Assembly: GCA_964291445.2 (NCBI GenBank)
Contig: OZ219864.1
Span: 310,001-374,000, forward strand
Length of the DNA stretch: 64,000 nucleotides
Reading direction: 5' to 3'
DNA from: JAPOXR01 sp964291445
GTDB lineage: Bacteria > Pseudomonadota > Alphaproteobacteria > Rhodobacterales > Rhodobacteraceae
The position numbers and the translations under genes were made by a program. Positions 7,939-17,168 of the stretch are shown one piece after another. Numbering within the stretch: the stretch's first letter is position 1; the number at the start of each line of letters is the position of its first letter. The notes below the pieces were generated by a model. The model had not been told where the DNA came from. It made no database searches and saw nothing but the letters and a program-made list of their open reading frames with translations.

Positions 7939-9087
7939 ATGACCGGGTTTCATGCATTGGGGGCCGCAGTCATCGGGACTGGATTTATCGGCACCGTACA
8001 TACCGAGGCGCTGAGACGGTTGGGCGTCTGCGTTCATGGCGTACTCGGATCCAGCGCGCAACGGGGTGCCGAGCGCGCGCCGATGATGGGTACCGCCAGA
8101 TCGTACAAATCCCTCGATGACCTGCTTTCGGACGACGCGGTCGATGTTGTCCATGTGACGTCTCCAAATCATGCCCATTACAGCCAGGTTCGGGACATCC
8201 TCGCCGCCGGCAAGCATGTCGTGTGCGAAAAACCCCTTGCGCTGAATTCAGCGCAGTCTGCCGAAATGCTGGAGTGGGAGAGGCGGTCGGACAGGATCTG
8301 CGCCGTCAATTACAACATCCGTTTCTATCCGCTCAATCAGCATGCCCGGCAAATGGCAGCCGATGGCAGCCTGGGAACGATCCGCCTCATCACCGGACAC
8401 TACCTGCAGGACTGGCTGGCCAGGGATACCGACTGGAACTGGCGGCTGGAGACCGAGTCCGGCGGCGCACTGCGCTCATTCGGGGATATCGGCACGCACT
8501 GGTTCGATTTGACGAGCTTCATTTCAGGTCTTCAGGTTACCGAGGTCTTCGCCGAGCTGACGACGTTCGTCAATCCGCGCTACCAGCCGATGGGCCCGGT
8601 GGAGACCTTCGGCAGGGGCAGCGGCGGCGGTGCCATTGCCCGCGAAATCTCCACGGACGACAGCGCACTTGTCCTGTTCCGCTACCAGAATGGTGCCAGG
8701 GGAAGCGTGGCAGTGAGCCAGGTCAGTTGCGGCCGCAAGAACGCCCTGCAGTGGGAAATCGATGGAACGCACGCGGCAACGGCCTGGCACTCGGAATCAC
8801 CGGACCGCCTTTGGATCGGGCACCGGGACGAGCCGAACCAAATTCTCAGCCGGGATGCCGCCTTGATGAATCCAGCCGGAGCGGCAGCGGCCAACCTTCC
8901 GGGCGGACATGTTGAAGGCTTCGCCGACACCTTCTACGCGCTCTACAAGGAGGTTTACGCGGCGGTCCTGAAGGGGCTGCGCCCATCCGACCCGCCATAT
9001 GCAACATTCAGCGACGGGCACAGGGCAATGCTCGTGTGTGACGCCGTTCTGAAGAGCGCCGAAACCGGTCAATGGGCGGAAGTCTAG
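7939..9087 (+). CDS. Gfo/Idh/MocA-family NAD(P)-dependent oxidoreductase (1)
   Basis: A 382-residue sugar or inositol dehydrogenase of the Gfo/Idh/MocA family. The Rossmann site is LGAAVIGTGFIGTVHTEAL (about residues 6-24), and DAVDVVHVTSPNHAHYSQV is followed by GKHVVCEKPLALN with the conserved EKP catalytic/cofactor motif. Substrate-domain features are GGALRSFGDIGTHWFDL (HW(F/L)D, catalytic His) and long beta strands. The ATG at 7939 is chosen because the upstream part of the open frame overlaps the SDR gene. It is one of three such enzymes in the operon, suggesting successive or alternative oxidations of sugar-like substrates. Confidence 0.9.
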   Translation: MTGFHALGAAVIGTGFIGTVHTEALRRLGVCVHGVLGSSAQRGAERAPMMGTARSYKSLDDLLSDDAVDVVHVTSPNHAHYSQVRDILAAGKHVVCEKPLALNSAQSAEMLEWERRSDRICAVNYNIRFYPLNQHARQMAADGSLGTIRLITGHYLQDWLARDTDWNWRLETESGGALRSFGDIGTHWFDLTSFISGLQVTEVFAELTTFVNPRYQPMGPVETFGRGSGGGAIAREISTDDSALVLFRYQNGARGSVAVSQVSCGRKNALQWEIDGTHAATAWHSESPDRLWIGHRDEPNQILSRDAALMNPAGAAAANLPGGHVEGFADTFYALYKEVYAAVLKGLRPSDPPYATFSDGHRAMLVCDAVLKSAETGQWAEV

Positions 9088-9122
9088 GCCAGGGAGTGCC
9101 GGCGATTGGCAAGGAGGAGAAC

Positions 9123-10037
9123 ATGGAACTCGGTATTCTCACCGCTCCGTTTCCACAGATGGATTTGATGGATGTCGCCGACTGGGCCGTTTCCGAGGGG
9201 TTTACGGCGATGGAAATCGCCTGCTGGCCGGTTTCGACGGGCGCAACCCGCCGCTATGCAGGAACGACACATATCGACTGTGCCGGCGTTTCGGGCAACG
9301 CGGCGACGGATATCGCCGGTCAACTTGCGGATAAGGGAGTCGCGGTTTCCGGTCTCGGATACTATCCCAATCCGCTCCACCCGGAGGCAGACCACCGGGA
9401 TTTGGTCATCACCCATCTGAAAAGGGTCGTTGATTGCGCCTCCGACATGGGCGTCGGCATCGTGAACACCTTCTGCGGGGGCGATGCCGCCCTCAACCTG
9501 GACGACAACTGGACGCGGGCGCAGGAGATCTGGCCGGACATCATCGCATATTCCAGGGACAAGAGTGTTCAACTTGCCTTCGAGAACTGCCCGATGATTT
9601 TCAGCTACGATGAATGGCCCGCCGGACACAACATCGCCTATTCGCCGAGAATTTGGAGGAGAATCCTTGAGGATTGGAATGGCGGCGTGAAAATGAACTT
9701 CGATCCCAGCCATCTCGTTCTTCAGATGATCGACATTTCCCGCTTCATTCACGAATTCGGGGCGGACATGGTGCATGTGCATGCCAAGGATCTCATGATC
9801 GATGATGATGGCCTCTATGAACGCGGTGTGCTGTCCGCCGGCATGGGCTGGCAGATTCCCCGCATGCCCGGACTGGGCGATGTCGACTGGCCAATTTTCT
9901 TCGCCGGCCTCCTTCGTGCGGGCTATCGCGGGCCGATCATCATCGAACACGAAGACAGGGATTTCGAGGGATCCGACGATTTGGTGAAACAGGGATTTCG
10001 GCTGGCGAAGAAGATCTTGTCACCCTATTGCGTCTGA
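9123..10037 (+). CDS. Xylose-isomerase-like TIM-barrel sugar isomerase/epimerase
   Basis: This 304-residue protein has the AP endonuclease 2 / xylose isomerase-like TIM-barrel pattern. The N-terminal strand is MELGILTAPFPQMDLMDVADW, followed by FTAMEIACWP, LGYYPNPLHPE, VNTFCGGDA, LAFENCPM (metal-binding Glu), MNFDPSHLVL (Asp/His), MVHVHAKD (His) and GPIIIEHEDRDFEGS (Glu). These spaced acidic and His residues are the usual divalent-metal set. Such enzymes interconvert keto- and aldo-sugars or act on inositol-derived ketones. The ATG at 9123 has an excellent AAGGAGGAG ribosome site. It sits between the first dehydrogenase and the binding protein, consistent with the same catabolic route. Confidence 0.88.
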   Translation: MELGILTAPFPQMDLMDVADWAVSEGFTAMEIACWPVSTGATRRYAGTTHIDCAGVSGNAATDIAGQLADKGVAVSGLGYYPNPLHPEADHRDLVITHLKRVVDCASDMGVGIVNTFCGGDAALNLDDNWTRAQEIWPDIIAYSRDKSVQLAFENCPMIFSYDEWPAGHNIAYSPRIWRRILEDWNGGVKMNFDPSHLVLQMIDISRFIHEFGADMVHVHAKDLMIDDDGLYERGVLSAGMGWQIPRMPGLGDVDWPIFFAGLLRAGYRGPIIIEHEDRDFEGSDDLVKQGFRLAKKILSPYCV

Positions 10038-10095
10038 TGTCCATCCTCGACGACCTTTTGGCCCGATTCAACCAGCAACAGGAAAGGAAACCACC

Positions 10096-11121
10096 ATGAG
10101 AAAATCACTGACGGCCTTGGCCATGGTCGCCATCGGCATGGGTTTGCCGGGCGGCGTATTCGCATCCGATTACACGATTGGCGTCTCCAACACGGTTCAG
10201 GGTAATGGCTGGCGCGAGCAAATGATCTGCGCGATCAAGGCACAGGCTCTTGTTTCCGGGCAGGTTGCATCGCTCAACATCGCCCACCGAAACACGGATG
10301 CGGCCGGCCAACTTGAGGACATCCGAAACCTCATTCAGGCTGGTGTCGACGCCATTGTCATCAATCCGTCCAATCCGGATGGCCTCAACGCCGCCATTCA
10401 GGAAGCAACCGATGCCGGCATCGTCGTTGTCGCCGTGGACCAGGCGGTGAGCGCACCGTCCGCGTATGTCCTCTCCAACAACCAGGAGGAATACGCGTTT
10501 CTTGGCGCCAGTTGGTTGTTCGAGCAACTGGGTGGCAAGGGTGACGTTGTCTACATGCGTGGCGCCGCCGGCGCATCGGCCGACAGCGACAGGGATGCCG
10601 GATTCAAGCGCGCGCTTGCCGAGCATCCGGGTATCAATGTCGTCCACGAGGTCTTTACCGGGTGGCAACAGGATCAGGGCAAACAGCAGATGCTCGACTT
10701 CCTTGCCACCGGCATTCCGCTGGATGGTGTTTGGACAAGCGGTATCGACAACGTCATCGTGGATGCGTTTCTCGAATCCGATTCCCCGCTCGTTCCGATC
10801 GTGGGGGCTGACAATGCCGGATTTGTGGGCATGCTCAGTTCCGTCGACGGCCTGGTCGGTGCGGCGGTAACAAATCCGGGTTCGGTTGGAGGAGCGGGAA
10901 TCACCCTCGCATTGAACATCCTCGCCGGCGACATGCCGAGTGATCAGACGGTGCTGGTCGATCCGGTTCTCTGGGAGAACCAGACCGAAGATGGCAAGGC
11001 AATGCTCGCGGCCGCCGACAACCCCGATCTCGATCCCGAGTGGCCCGTCAGCGTGTCGGTTCCCGGGTGGACGACCTACAGCATGGAACAGATCATCTCC
11101 TGCAAGGGTCCGGGCGAGTGA
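10096..11121 (+). CDS. Sugar ABC transporter periplasmic binding protein (RbsB-like)
   Basis: A 341-residue type I periplasmic binding protein of the ribose/rhizopine group. Signal peptide residues are 1-23 (MRKSLTALAMVAIGMGLPGG, cleavage near VFA-SD). The mature part begins YTIGVSNTVQGNGWREQM; then come NTDAAGQLEDIRNLIQAGVDAIVINPSNP, VVAVDQAV, VVYMRGAAGASADSDRDAGF (ligand loop with Asp/Arg) and VWTSGIDNVIVDAFL. It captures a monosaccharide or polyol and delivers it to the two permeases encoded downstream. The ligand is not deducible. The AGGAAAGG ribosome site precedes the ATG. About 100 bases separate it from the ATPase gene, the largest gap in the operon. Confidence 0.9.
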   Translation: MRKSLTALAMVAIGMGLPGGVFASDYTIGVSNTVQGNGWREQMICAIKAQALVSGQVASLNIAHRNTDAAGQLEDIRNLIQAGVDAIVINPSNPDGLNAAIQEATDAGIVVVAVDQAVSAPSAYVLSNNQEEYAFLGASWLFEQLGGKGDVVYMRGAAGASADSDRDAGFKRALAEHPGINVVHEVFTGWQQDQGKQQMLDFLATGIPLDGVWTSGIDNVIVDAFLESDSPLVPIVGADNAGFVGMLSSVDGLVGAAVTNPGSVGGAGITLALNILAGDMPSDQTVLVDPVLWENQTEDGKAMLAAADNPDLDPEWPVSVSVPGWTTYSMEQIISCKGPGE

Positions 11122-11219
11122 TCGAGTAGCTGCAACCCGTCGAATCAAGTCTCTCCGGTTCCCGAACAATCGGGAGCCGGAAATTCCCCGGTGCCGATCG
11201 AAGCGAGGCCGAGAACGTC

Positions 11220-12719
11220 TTGTCCGATGCACGGATTCCCCTGCTTGAAGCATCACGTGTAGCCAAGGTATTCGGTGCCGTTCAAGCACTGACGAACGCA
11301 TCGCTGGAGGTGTACCCGGGAGAGGTCGTGGCGCTCCTCGGGGCTAACGGCGCCGGAAAATCGACGCTGGTGAAGATTCTGACCGGCGCCTTGCGCCCGG
11401 ACCGCGGGCATGTCAGGATCAGGGGCAGGGAACTCAAGGTGTCGTCGCCGAGCGACGCACGCAAGTCGGGCCTGATCCCCGTCTATCAGGAATCATCGAT
11501 GATTCCCGACCTTACCGTGGCCGACAATCTGCGCCTGACCAATACCAGGGTCGAGCCGTTCCGCCGCTGGCTCGACGAGTTGGGCAGCGGAAATTTGAGA
11601 CTGGACGCGCAGGCCGGCGAACTTCCGCTCGCAACATTGAGAATCCTGGATCTCGCAAGGGCGCTTGCCGATGAGCCGGTCGTGCTCCTTCTTGACGAAA
11701 TGACGGCTGCACTTCCTACGGACCTGGTTCAAAAGGTGCTGGAGGTCGTCAGAACTCAGAAAAGCCGGGATTGCGGCATCATTTTCATTTCCCACCGCTT
11801 TGTCGAAATCGCCGCCATGTGTGACCGGGCTTCGGTGTTGCGCGACGGAAAAACGGTTGGCGCAGTTGATATCGAAGCCGGAGTCGAAGACAGGATCGTC
11901 GACATGATGCTCGGCGGAAACATCGGAACCGGCAACGCGGCGAAAATTGCCAATGGCGAACACGCCAGATCGGCCGACGAACCGCGCCTCTCGGCAAAGG
12001 GACTTTCCGCCGGCGGGAAGCTTGCCGACGTGTCCTTCGAATTGCGGCGAGGAGAAGTCCTTGGCGTCGCGGCGCTGGAAGGTCAGGGCCAGGAGGAGTT
12101 GTTCGAGGTGCTGTCGGGATTTGAAAGGCCGAGCGAGGGCACCATCGAGGTGGAGGGGGCGGCGGTGTCGTTCCATCATCCTGCCGACGCCATTGAAGCC
12201 GGGTTGGCCTATGTGCCTGGAGATCGGGCAGCCGCCCTGCTGATGCAGCGCTCCGTCCACGAGAACATCGCCCTGCCGTTTTCCGCACGGGTCTCGTCCT
12301 GGGGCGCGATATCCCGGAAGCGTGAATCGGAACATGTGCTGGAGGCAATTGAAAGGCTGCAGATCGACACAAGGGCGCAGGGCGAGGTGCGCCGCCTGTC
12401 CGGCGGCAATCAGCAAAAGGTCACCATCGGTCGGTGGGTTGCGACCGGTGCCGAAATCCTGCTTCTATTCGACCCGACTCGAGGAATCGATATCCGCACG
12501 AAGCGGCAAATCTATCCACTGATGCGGGAATTTGCGGAGCAGGGTGCGTCGGTGCTCTATTACACCTCCGAGCTGGAGGAAATTCCGCTGGTTTGCGACC
12601 GTGTCATTGTCATTTTCAACGGACGGATCGTCGCCACGATGAATGCATCCAGCGCCGATGAAGCAACCCTGATGAGGGCGGCGTACGGCCTGGCGCGCCC
12701 ATCGAGCGAAAGCACGTGA
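11220..12719 (+). CDS. RbsA-like double ABC ATPase for sugar import, with an atypical first signature motif
   Basis: A 499-residue protein with two ABC domains, the RbsA/MglA layout. NBD1 (about 8-235) has Walker A GANGAGKST, Walker B VVLLLDEMTAAL and an ISHRF switch His. However, its LSGGQ signature position reads GELPLATLRI, so the motif is lost. NBD2 (about 250-495) has the usual degenerate P-loop (ALEGQGQEE), an intact LSGGNQQK signature and LLFDPTRGID. In RbsA-type proteins NBD1 Walker A pairs with the NBD2 signature, so the remaining site can still hydrolyse ATP. The start is TTG at 11220. The stop codon overlaps the permease start (TGATG), showing tight coupling. Confidence 0.9.
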   Translation: MSDARIPLLEASRVAKVFGAVQALTNASLEVYPGEVVALLGANGAGKSTLVKILTGALRPDRGHVRIRGRELKVSSPSDARKSGLIPVYQESSMIPDLTVADNLRLTNTRVEPFRRWLDELGSGNLRLDAQAGELPLATLRILDLARALADEPVVLLLDEMTAALPTDLVQKVLEVVRTQKSRDCGIIFISHRFVEIAAMCDRASVLRDGKTVGAVDIEAGVEDRIVDMMLGGNIGTGNAAKIANGEHARSADEPRLSAKGLSAGGKLADVSFELRRGEVLGVAALEGQGQEELFEVLSGFERPSEGTIEVEGAAVSFHHPADAIEAGLAYVPGDRAAALLMQRSVHENIALPFSARVSSWGAISRKRESEHVLEAIERLQIDTRAQGEVRRLSGGNQQKVTIGRWVATGAEILLLFDPTRGIDIRTKRQIYPLMREFAEQGASVLYYTSELEEIPLVCDRVIVIFNGRIVATMNASSADEATLMRAAYGLARPSSEST

Positions 12720-13699
12720 TGGGCATCTTCCGAAAGGAAAGCTGGAATGTCGGCCTCCTGGCCATATTTGTGCTGTTGTTGTTGCTGACAAAATTCGTGC
12801 AGCCGAATTACGGGGCGAGTGGCATCGAAGGACTTGCCCAGGCCGCACTTCCATATGCGTTTGCAGCCTCGGCCCAGGCCATCGTGGTGATCGCCGGCGG
12901 CATAGATCTTTCGATTGCCTCGATGATGGCCGTGACCAGCGTTGCCGCGGCGGTGTTGATGGAAGGCGCCACCGAGGCGGCGGCAATCTGGATCATGCTG
13001 TTCGTTCTCGTCCTGGGCACTGCGATGGGCGCCCTGAACGGTTTGCTGATCGTCGTGACGCGGGTTCCCGACATTGTCGTGACCCTGGCGATGCTGTTCG
13101 TTTGGGAAGGTGTCGCCCTGATGATTCTCAAGGCGCCGGGGGGCGGCGCCTCCGAATGGCTGATGGGTCTGCCGATCGGAGCCGTTGACCTGCCCGGCAT
13201 TCCCGAGAGCGCAACTGCGTTCCTGCCCAAGTCGCTGCTGCTGCTGGTTGCCTGCGTCGCTATCGTCTGGGTTCCATTGCGGCAATCCAGGTTCGGTCTG
13301 CAAATCTATGCGATTGGGTCCAGCGAGGAAGCTGCATATCGAACAGGCGTGCCGGTACGACGATCAAAGGTCGCCGCCTATGCTGCGGCCGGCCTGTTCG
13401 CCGCCATGGGCGGCCTGGTGCTTACCGCCTCCACTGGAATCGGAGCGCCGATTCCCGGTCCGTACCTGCTCGCAAGCGTTGCGGCGGTGGTGTTGGGAGG
13501 CGTGGTGCTGGGAGGCGGAAGAGGTGGCCTGGTGGGACCAATCATTGCCGTCTTCATACTCAGGCTGGTTCGAACCATTCTTACGTTCCTGTCAGTCGAT
13601 CCCAACGTCACGACGATCATCGAGGGAACAATCATGGTTGCCGTGGTCATGGTCGGCGGTGTCCTGGCGTTGCGAGCACGCCGGAGGAAAGCGACATGA
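12719..13699 (+). CDS. RbsC-like sugar ABC permease (1)
   Basis: A 326-residue hydrophobic protein of the BPD_transp_2 family. The N-terminal helix is VGLLAIFVLLLLLTKF, the conserved IVVIAGGIDLSIASMMAV stands near residue 60, and the cytoplasmic coupling loop is FGLQIYAIGSSEEAAYRTGV. The run VLGGVVLGGGRGGLVGPIIAVFI is near the C-terminus. Around 8-10 membrane helices are expected. ATG at 12719 overlaps the ATPase stop; a GTG three bases upstream is the alternative. Its stop overlaps the next permease start (ATGA), so a heterodimeric channel of two RbsC-type subunits is indicated. Confidence 0.9.
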   Translation: MGIFRKESWNVGLLAIFVLLLLLTKFVQPNYGASGIEGLAQAALPYAFAASAQAIVVIAGGIDLSIASMMAVTSVAAAVLMEGATEAAAIWIMLFVLVLGTAMGALNGLLIVVTRVPDIVVTLAMLFVWEGVALMILKAPGGGASEWLMGLPIGAVDLPGIPESATAFLPKSLLLLVACVAIVWVPLRQSRFGLQIYAIGSSEEAAYRTGVPVRRSKVAAYAAAGLFAAMGGLVLTASTGIGAPIPGPYLLASVAAVVLGGVVLGGGRGGLVGPIIAVFILRLVRTILTFLSVDPNVTTIIEGTIMVAVVMVGGVLALRARRRKAT

Positions 13700-14670
13700 C
13701 GGAGGTTGCTGCGGTCGGCACCGCGACCCGCGTCAAGCGGTTCCTGGGCGAGTATCCTGTCGTATCCCTGCTCCTGCTTCTTGCCGCCCTGATCGTGGCG
13801 CTCGAATTCATACGTCCGGGCATCGTCAACGAGCGATGGATCGCCAATACCATCAAGTTTGCCATTCCTCTGGCGATGCTGGCATCATGCCAAACGCTCA
13901 CCATGCTGACAGGCGGCATAGACCTTTCGGTGGGCACGATCGCCACGATCAGTTCATTCGTGATGGCGACGCAAATGCCCGTTTCGGGGCCGACGGCGGC
14001 AATCTTCATGGCGATCGTGCCAGCGGTGGCACTTGGAATGGTGAACGGATTCGGCGTTGGCGTGTGTCGGGTGCATCCCCTGATCATGACGCTTGGAACC
14101 GGCTTGATCGGCATCGGATGCCTCCAGGTCTACCAGCGATTCGTCATCGCCACCGGCTCCGAGGTCCCGGGATTCCTCGCGTGGCTGGGCACGGGCCGGT
14201 ACGGAACCTTGCCGCACTCGCTTCTGCTGTTCGTGCCTTTCGCCGCGGCGGTGATATTCATGCTGCGGCGAACCGGCTTCGGACGGCTTCTCTATGCACT
14301 CGGAGAAAACGAGAATGCGTCGCGCCTCGCCGGTGTTCGAGAATGGCAGGTCTACATCGCGCTCTATGCACTTTCGGGGTTGATCGCGGGCATGTCAGGT
14401 CTCTTGTATCTCGGTCTCATCAAGGCCCCGTCGCTTTCCCTGGTTGAACCGCGCCTCTTGCCGGCGGTCGCGGCCGCGGTCATCGGTGGCACGTCAATCT
14501 TCGGCGGACGGGGAACCTATTCCGGCACCATCGTCGGAGCGCTCATCCTGACAGTGCTGACAACCATGCTGACGGTGATGCAGATTCCCGAAGGAACCCG
14601 CAGACTGCTCTTCGGAGCCATCATCTTGGCCGTAACCGCAGTTTATCTTAGGCTGACCGAGGACGGTTGA
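13696..14670 (+). CDS. RbsC-like sugar ABC permease (2)
   Basis: A 324-residue BPD_transp_2 permease, paralogous to the preceding gene. Landmarks are LTMLTGGIDLSVGTIATI, a VCRVHPLIMTLGTGLIGIG segment, FGRLLYALGENENASRLAGV (coupling loop) and VIGGTSIFGGRGTYSGTIVGALIL. Having two permease genes rather than one is seen in some rhizopine, erythritol and autoinducer-type transporters, whereas RbsC forms a homodimer. The start at 13696 overlaps the previous stop by 4 bases. With the binding protein and double ATPase it completes an importer. Confidence 0.9.
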   Translation: MTEVAAVGTATRVKRFLGEYPVVSLLLLLAALIVALEFIRPGIVNERWIANTIKFAIPLAMLASCQTLTMLTGGIDLSVGTIATISSFVMATQMPVSGPTAAIFMAIVPAVALGMVNGFGVGVCRVHPLIMTLGTGLIGIGCLQVYQRFVIATGSEVPGFLAWLGTGRYGTLPHSLLLFVPFAAAVIFMLRRTGFGRLLYALGENENASRLAGVREWQVYIALYALSGLIAGMSGLLYLGLIKAPSLSLVEPRLLPAVAAAVIGGTSIFGGRGTYSGTIVGALILTVLTTMLTVMQIPEGTRRLLFGAIILAVTAVYLRLTEDG

Positions 14671-14690
14671 TCCCAATTGGAGCAAGACGA

Positions 14691-15764
14691 ATGACGTATC
14701 GCGTTGCCGGCATCAGTTTCGACCACATGCATATGGGTGACCTGCTCAGGATGGTGCACAACCACCCGGAAGCCGAGATTGCCGGCATTTTCGATCCCGA
14801 CCCGGGACGGATGCAAGGAGCAATCGCCGAGTTCGACATTCCGCCCGACCGCGTGTTCACGGATCTGGAGGCGTGTGTGGACTCCTCCCGGCCCGACCTG
14901 GCCATCCTTTGCGTCGCCACCGCCAGCCATGCGGAGTATACCGAAAAACTGGCGGCGCTCGGCGTAAATGTCATGGTCGAGAAGCCGTTCGCAGCCACTG
15001 CCGACGATGCCCGCCACATGATCGGGGTGATGGAGGAGGCGGACAGATTGCTGGCGATAAACTGGCCCCTGGCCTGGGTCGAAAGCCACGTGACGGCGAA
15101 GCGCTGGATCGATGAAGGGAGAATTGGAAAGCTGATCGAGGTGCATTCCTACGGCGGCAATCGCGGACCACTCTATCATCTCGCCGACAAGGTTGAAGTT
15201 TCGCGCCAGGAGGTTGAACGCCAGAAGCCGACATCCTGGTGGTACCGGCGGGCGTCAGGTGGCGGCAGCCTTCTCGACTATCTCGGCTACGGTGCCACAC
15301 TGGCAACCTGGTACATGAACGGTGAAGCCCCGCTCGAAGTCACCGGCGTATGGGATGCCGGAGGCGAGGTGGAAGTCGATCAGCACTCGATTACAATCTG
15401 CAGATACAGTTTCGGCCTGTCGAAGATGGAGACACGCTGGGGCACGTTCACCGACCCATGGACGATTCAGCCGCAGCCAAAATGCGGCTTCGTTCTGGTC
15501 GGCGAAGACGGGACGATTTCCAGCTACGACTATGATGAATTCATCACGGTTCAAACACGGTCCCGACCGACCTGTACACGCGTGCCCGTCGATCCATTGC
15601 CGGTGGGCAGGCGAAACGGCATTGAATATGTTCTTGGTTGCATCGCCAGGGATGTAAAGCCGGAAGGCTGTCTTGATCCGACCCTGTGCCTTACTGCCCA
15701 GCGGATCATTGACACCGCATTCCAATCGGCCGAATCCCGTTGCACCATGGCGTTGCTGCCATGA
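14691..15764 (+). CDS. Gfo/Idh/MocA-family oxidoreductase (2)
   Basis: A 357-residue dehydrogenase. The N-terminal Rossmann region (YRVAGISFDHMHMGDLLRM) is atypical: the GxGxxG glycines are replaced by GISFDHMH. The later motifs LAILCVATASHAEYTEKL and VNVMVEKPFAAT (EKP) are well kept, and GGGSLLDYLGYGATLATW replaces the usual GGG..DxGxH(W/L)D block. Altered glycine and histidine positions suggest a divergent subfamily, possibly with a different substrate or weak cofactor binding. The ATG at 14691 has GGAG 12 bases upstream. Its stop overlaps the start of the third dehydrogenase. Confidence 0.85.
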   Translation: MTYRVAGISFDHMHMGDLLRMVHNHPEAEIAGIFDPDPGRMQGAIAEFDIPPDRVFTDLEACVDSSRPDLAILCVATASHAEYTEKLAALGVNVMVEKPFAATADDARHMIGVMEEADRLLAINWPLAWVESHVTAKRWIDEGRIGKLIEVHSYGGNRGPLYHLADKVEVSRQEVERQKPTSWWYRRASGGGSLLDYLGYGATLATWYMNGEAPLEVTGVWDAGGEVEVDQHSITICRYSFGLSKMETRWGTFTDPWTIQPQPKCGFVLVGEDGTISSYDYDEFITVQTRSRPTCTRVPVDPLPVGRRNGIEYVLGCIARDVKPEGCLDPTLCLTAQRIIDTAFQSAESRCTMALLP

Positions 15765-16855
15765 CCGACAAGACACCCACGGAAGACGAATATGCGTTGA
15801 AACCGGTCGCGCTCGAGCAAATTCCAGCACCCGACGTGGATTATCTTCCGCCGGCGCCGCAGGCCTATTCACCAAGAATTGCGCTCGTCGGGGCCGGCGG
15901 AATAGCAGGCTCCCACCTCGACGCCTATCGCACGGCAGGCTGGGATGTTGCAGTCATTGCCAGCCGAACGATGGAAAAGGCCATTGCCCGGCGAGACGAG
16001 TACTATCCCGATGCCAGGGCGACCGACAATGTCGCAGGCGTATTCGCCGACCCGGCGATAGAGGTGGTGGATTTGACGCCGCACCCCGAAGATCGCATCC
16101 CCTTGATTGAAGAGGCAATCAAGGCCGGCAAACACGTGCTTTCGCAAAAACCGTTCGTTTCCGATCTCGAGGAGGGCGAAGGGCTGGCGAGACTCGCCGA
16201 CGACCACGGTGTGAAGCTGGCCGTCAACCAGAATGGACGTTGGTCTCCGCACATGGCGTGGATGCGAAACGCCACCCGGGCCGGACTCATAGGTGCACCG
16301 GTCGGCGTTCATTTGTCTGTTCACTGGGACCATTCCTGGATCGTCGGCACACCCTTCGAGGACATTGAGGATCTGATACTTTACGATTTCGGTATTCACT
16401 GGTTCGATTTCCTGGTCAGCCTCGTCGGCAGCCGCGTCCGCACCGTGCGGGCCACCCGATGCTTCGGCGAAGGGCAGACGGCGAAAATTCCGATGTTCGC
16501 CCAGTGCATCGTTGAGTTTGAGGGCGGCCAGGCGAGTCTTGTATTTGACGGCGGAACGAAATTCGTAACCCATGCCACCGCATTCGTGGGCGGGACAGAA
16601 GGCACGATGTCGAGCCAGGGGCCCGATTTCGGACGCCAGAACGTAACATTGACGACAAGGCAGGGAATTGCCGAACCGTCCCTGGAGGGGAACTGGTTCA
16701 ACGATGGATTTCGCGGTGCCATGGGCGAGTTGCTTTCAGCGATTGAAAGCGACAGAACTCCCGTCAACGGGGTGCGGGAAAATCTTGAAAGCCTGCGATT
16801 GACCTTTGCAGCAATGCAATCCGCGCATACCGGACAGGCTGTCCCATTGACGTGA
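15761..16855 (+). CDS. Gfo/Idh/MocA-family oxidoreductase (3), last gene of the sugar operon
   Basis: A 364-residue dehydrogenase with an extended N-terminus of about 40 residues before the Rossmann core PRIALVGAGGIAGSHLDAY. Later motifs are IEVVDLTPHPEDRIPLI, GKHVLSQKPFVSDLEEGE (QKP, with the usual Glu replaced by Gln), VNQNGRWSPHM and YDFGIHWFDFL (His/Asp of the active site). NAD(P)-dependent oxidation of a sugar or polyol is the expected role. The start overlaps the previous stop by 4 bases. It is the last gene of the 7164-16855 series; no clear terminator hairpin with a T-tract was seen after it. Confidence 0.88.
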   Translation: MTDKTPTEDEYALKPVALEQIPAPDVDYLPPAPQAYSPRIALVGAGGIAGSHLDAYRTAGWDVAVIASRTMEKAIARRDEYYPDARATDNVAGVFADPAIEVVDLTPHPEDRIPLIEEAIKAGKHVLSQKPFVSDLEEGEGLARLADDHGVKLAVNQNGRWSPHMAWMRNATRAGLIGAPVGVHLSVHWDHSWIVGTPFEDIEDLILYDFGIHWFDFLVSLVGSRVRTVRATRCFGEGQTAKIPMFAQCIVEFEGGQASLVFDGGTKFVTHATAFVGGTEGTMSSQGPDFGRQNVTLTTRQGIAEPSLEGNWFNDGFRGAMGELLSAIESDRTPVNGVRENLESLRLTFAAMQSAHTGQAVPLT

Positions 16856-17168
16856 CCCGGTCGGGATGCACCGGGCACAACCCATCCGTGAATCACCTGA
16901 TCGGATGTTGCCCGTCCGGCGGACCGCCACCGACCCCCTTCAGGAGACAAGCTGGCCACCCGCTGCCATGATTTGCCGCCGCCACGCATGCCCGGACGGG
17001 CGAGATATCGTCCTGTTGTTGCATTACTTGAATTCGAGAACAGTTTTCCTGGCGGATGAACGGCAGTCGCTTGCGATCACGTGGCAGAATGGTCAATGCG
17101 TGCAACGACAGGGCCCGTATCCGGTCGGACCGTGACGTGTTGCTTCCGGCAATGGCGAGGAGATCAAA
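16856..17168. other. Intergenic region upstream of the NCS2 permease
   Basis: 313 bases without a recognisable gene on either strand. Short open frames here have no family-like features. The leader of a purine/pyrimidine permease could hold a riboswitch, and I looked for conserved riboswitch cores by eye without finding one. The last bases contain the GCGAGGAGATC ribosome site of the permease. Confidence 0.4.

Noticed and set aside
16856..17168. Purine-type riboswitch upstream of the NCS2 permease
   Set aside because: No conserved riboswitch core could be recognised by eye; a covariance-model search would be needed to settle it.
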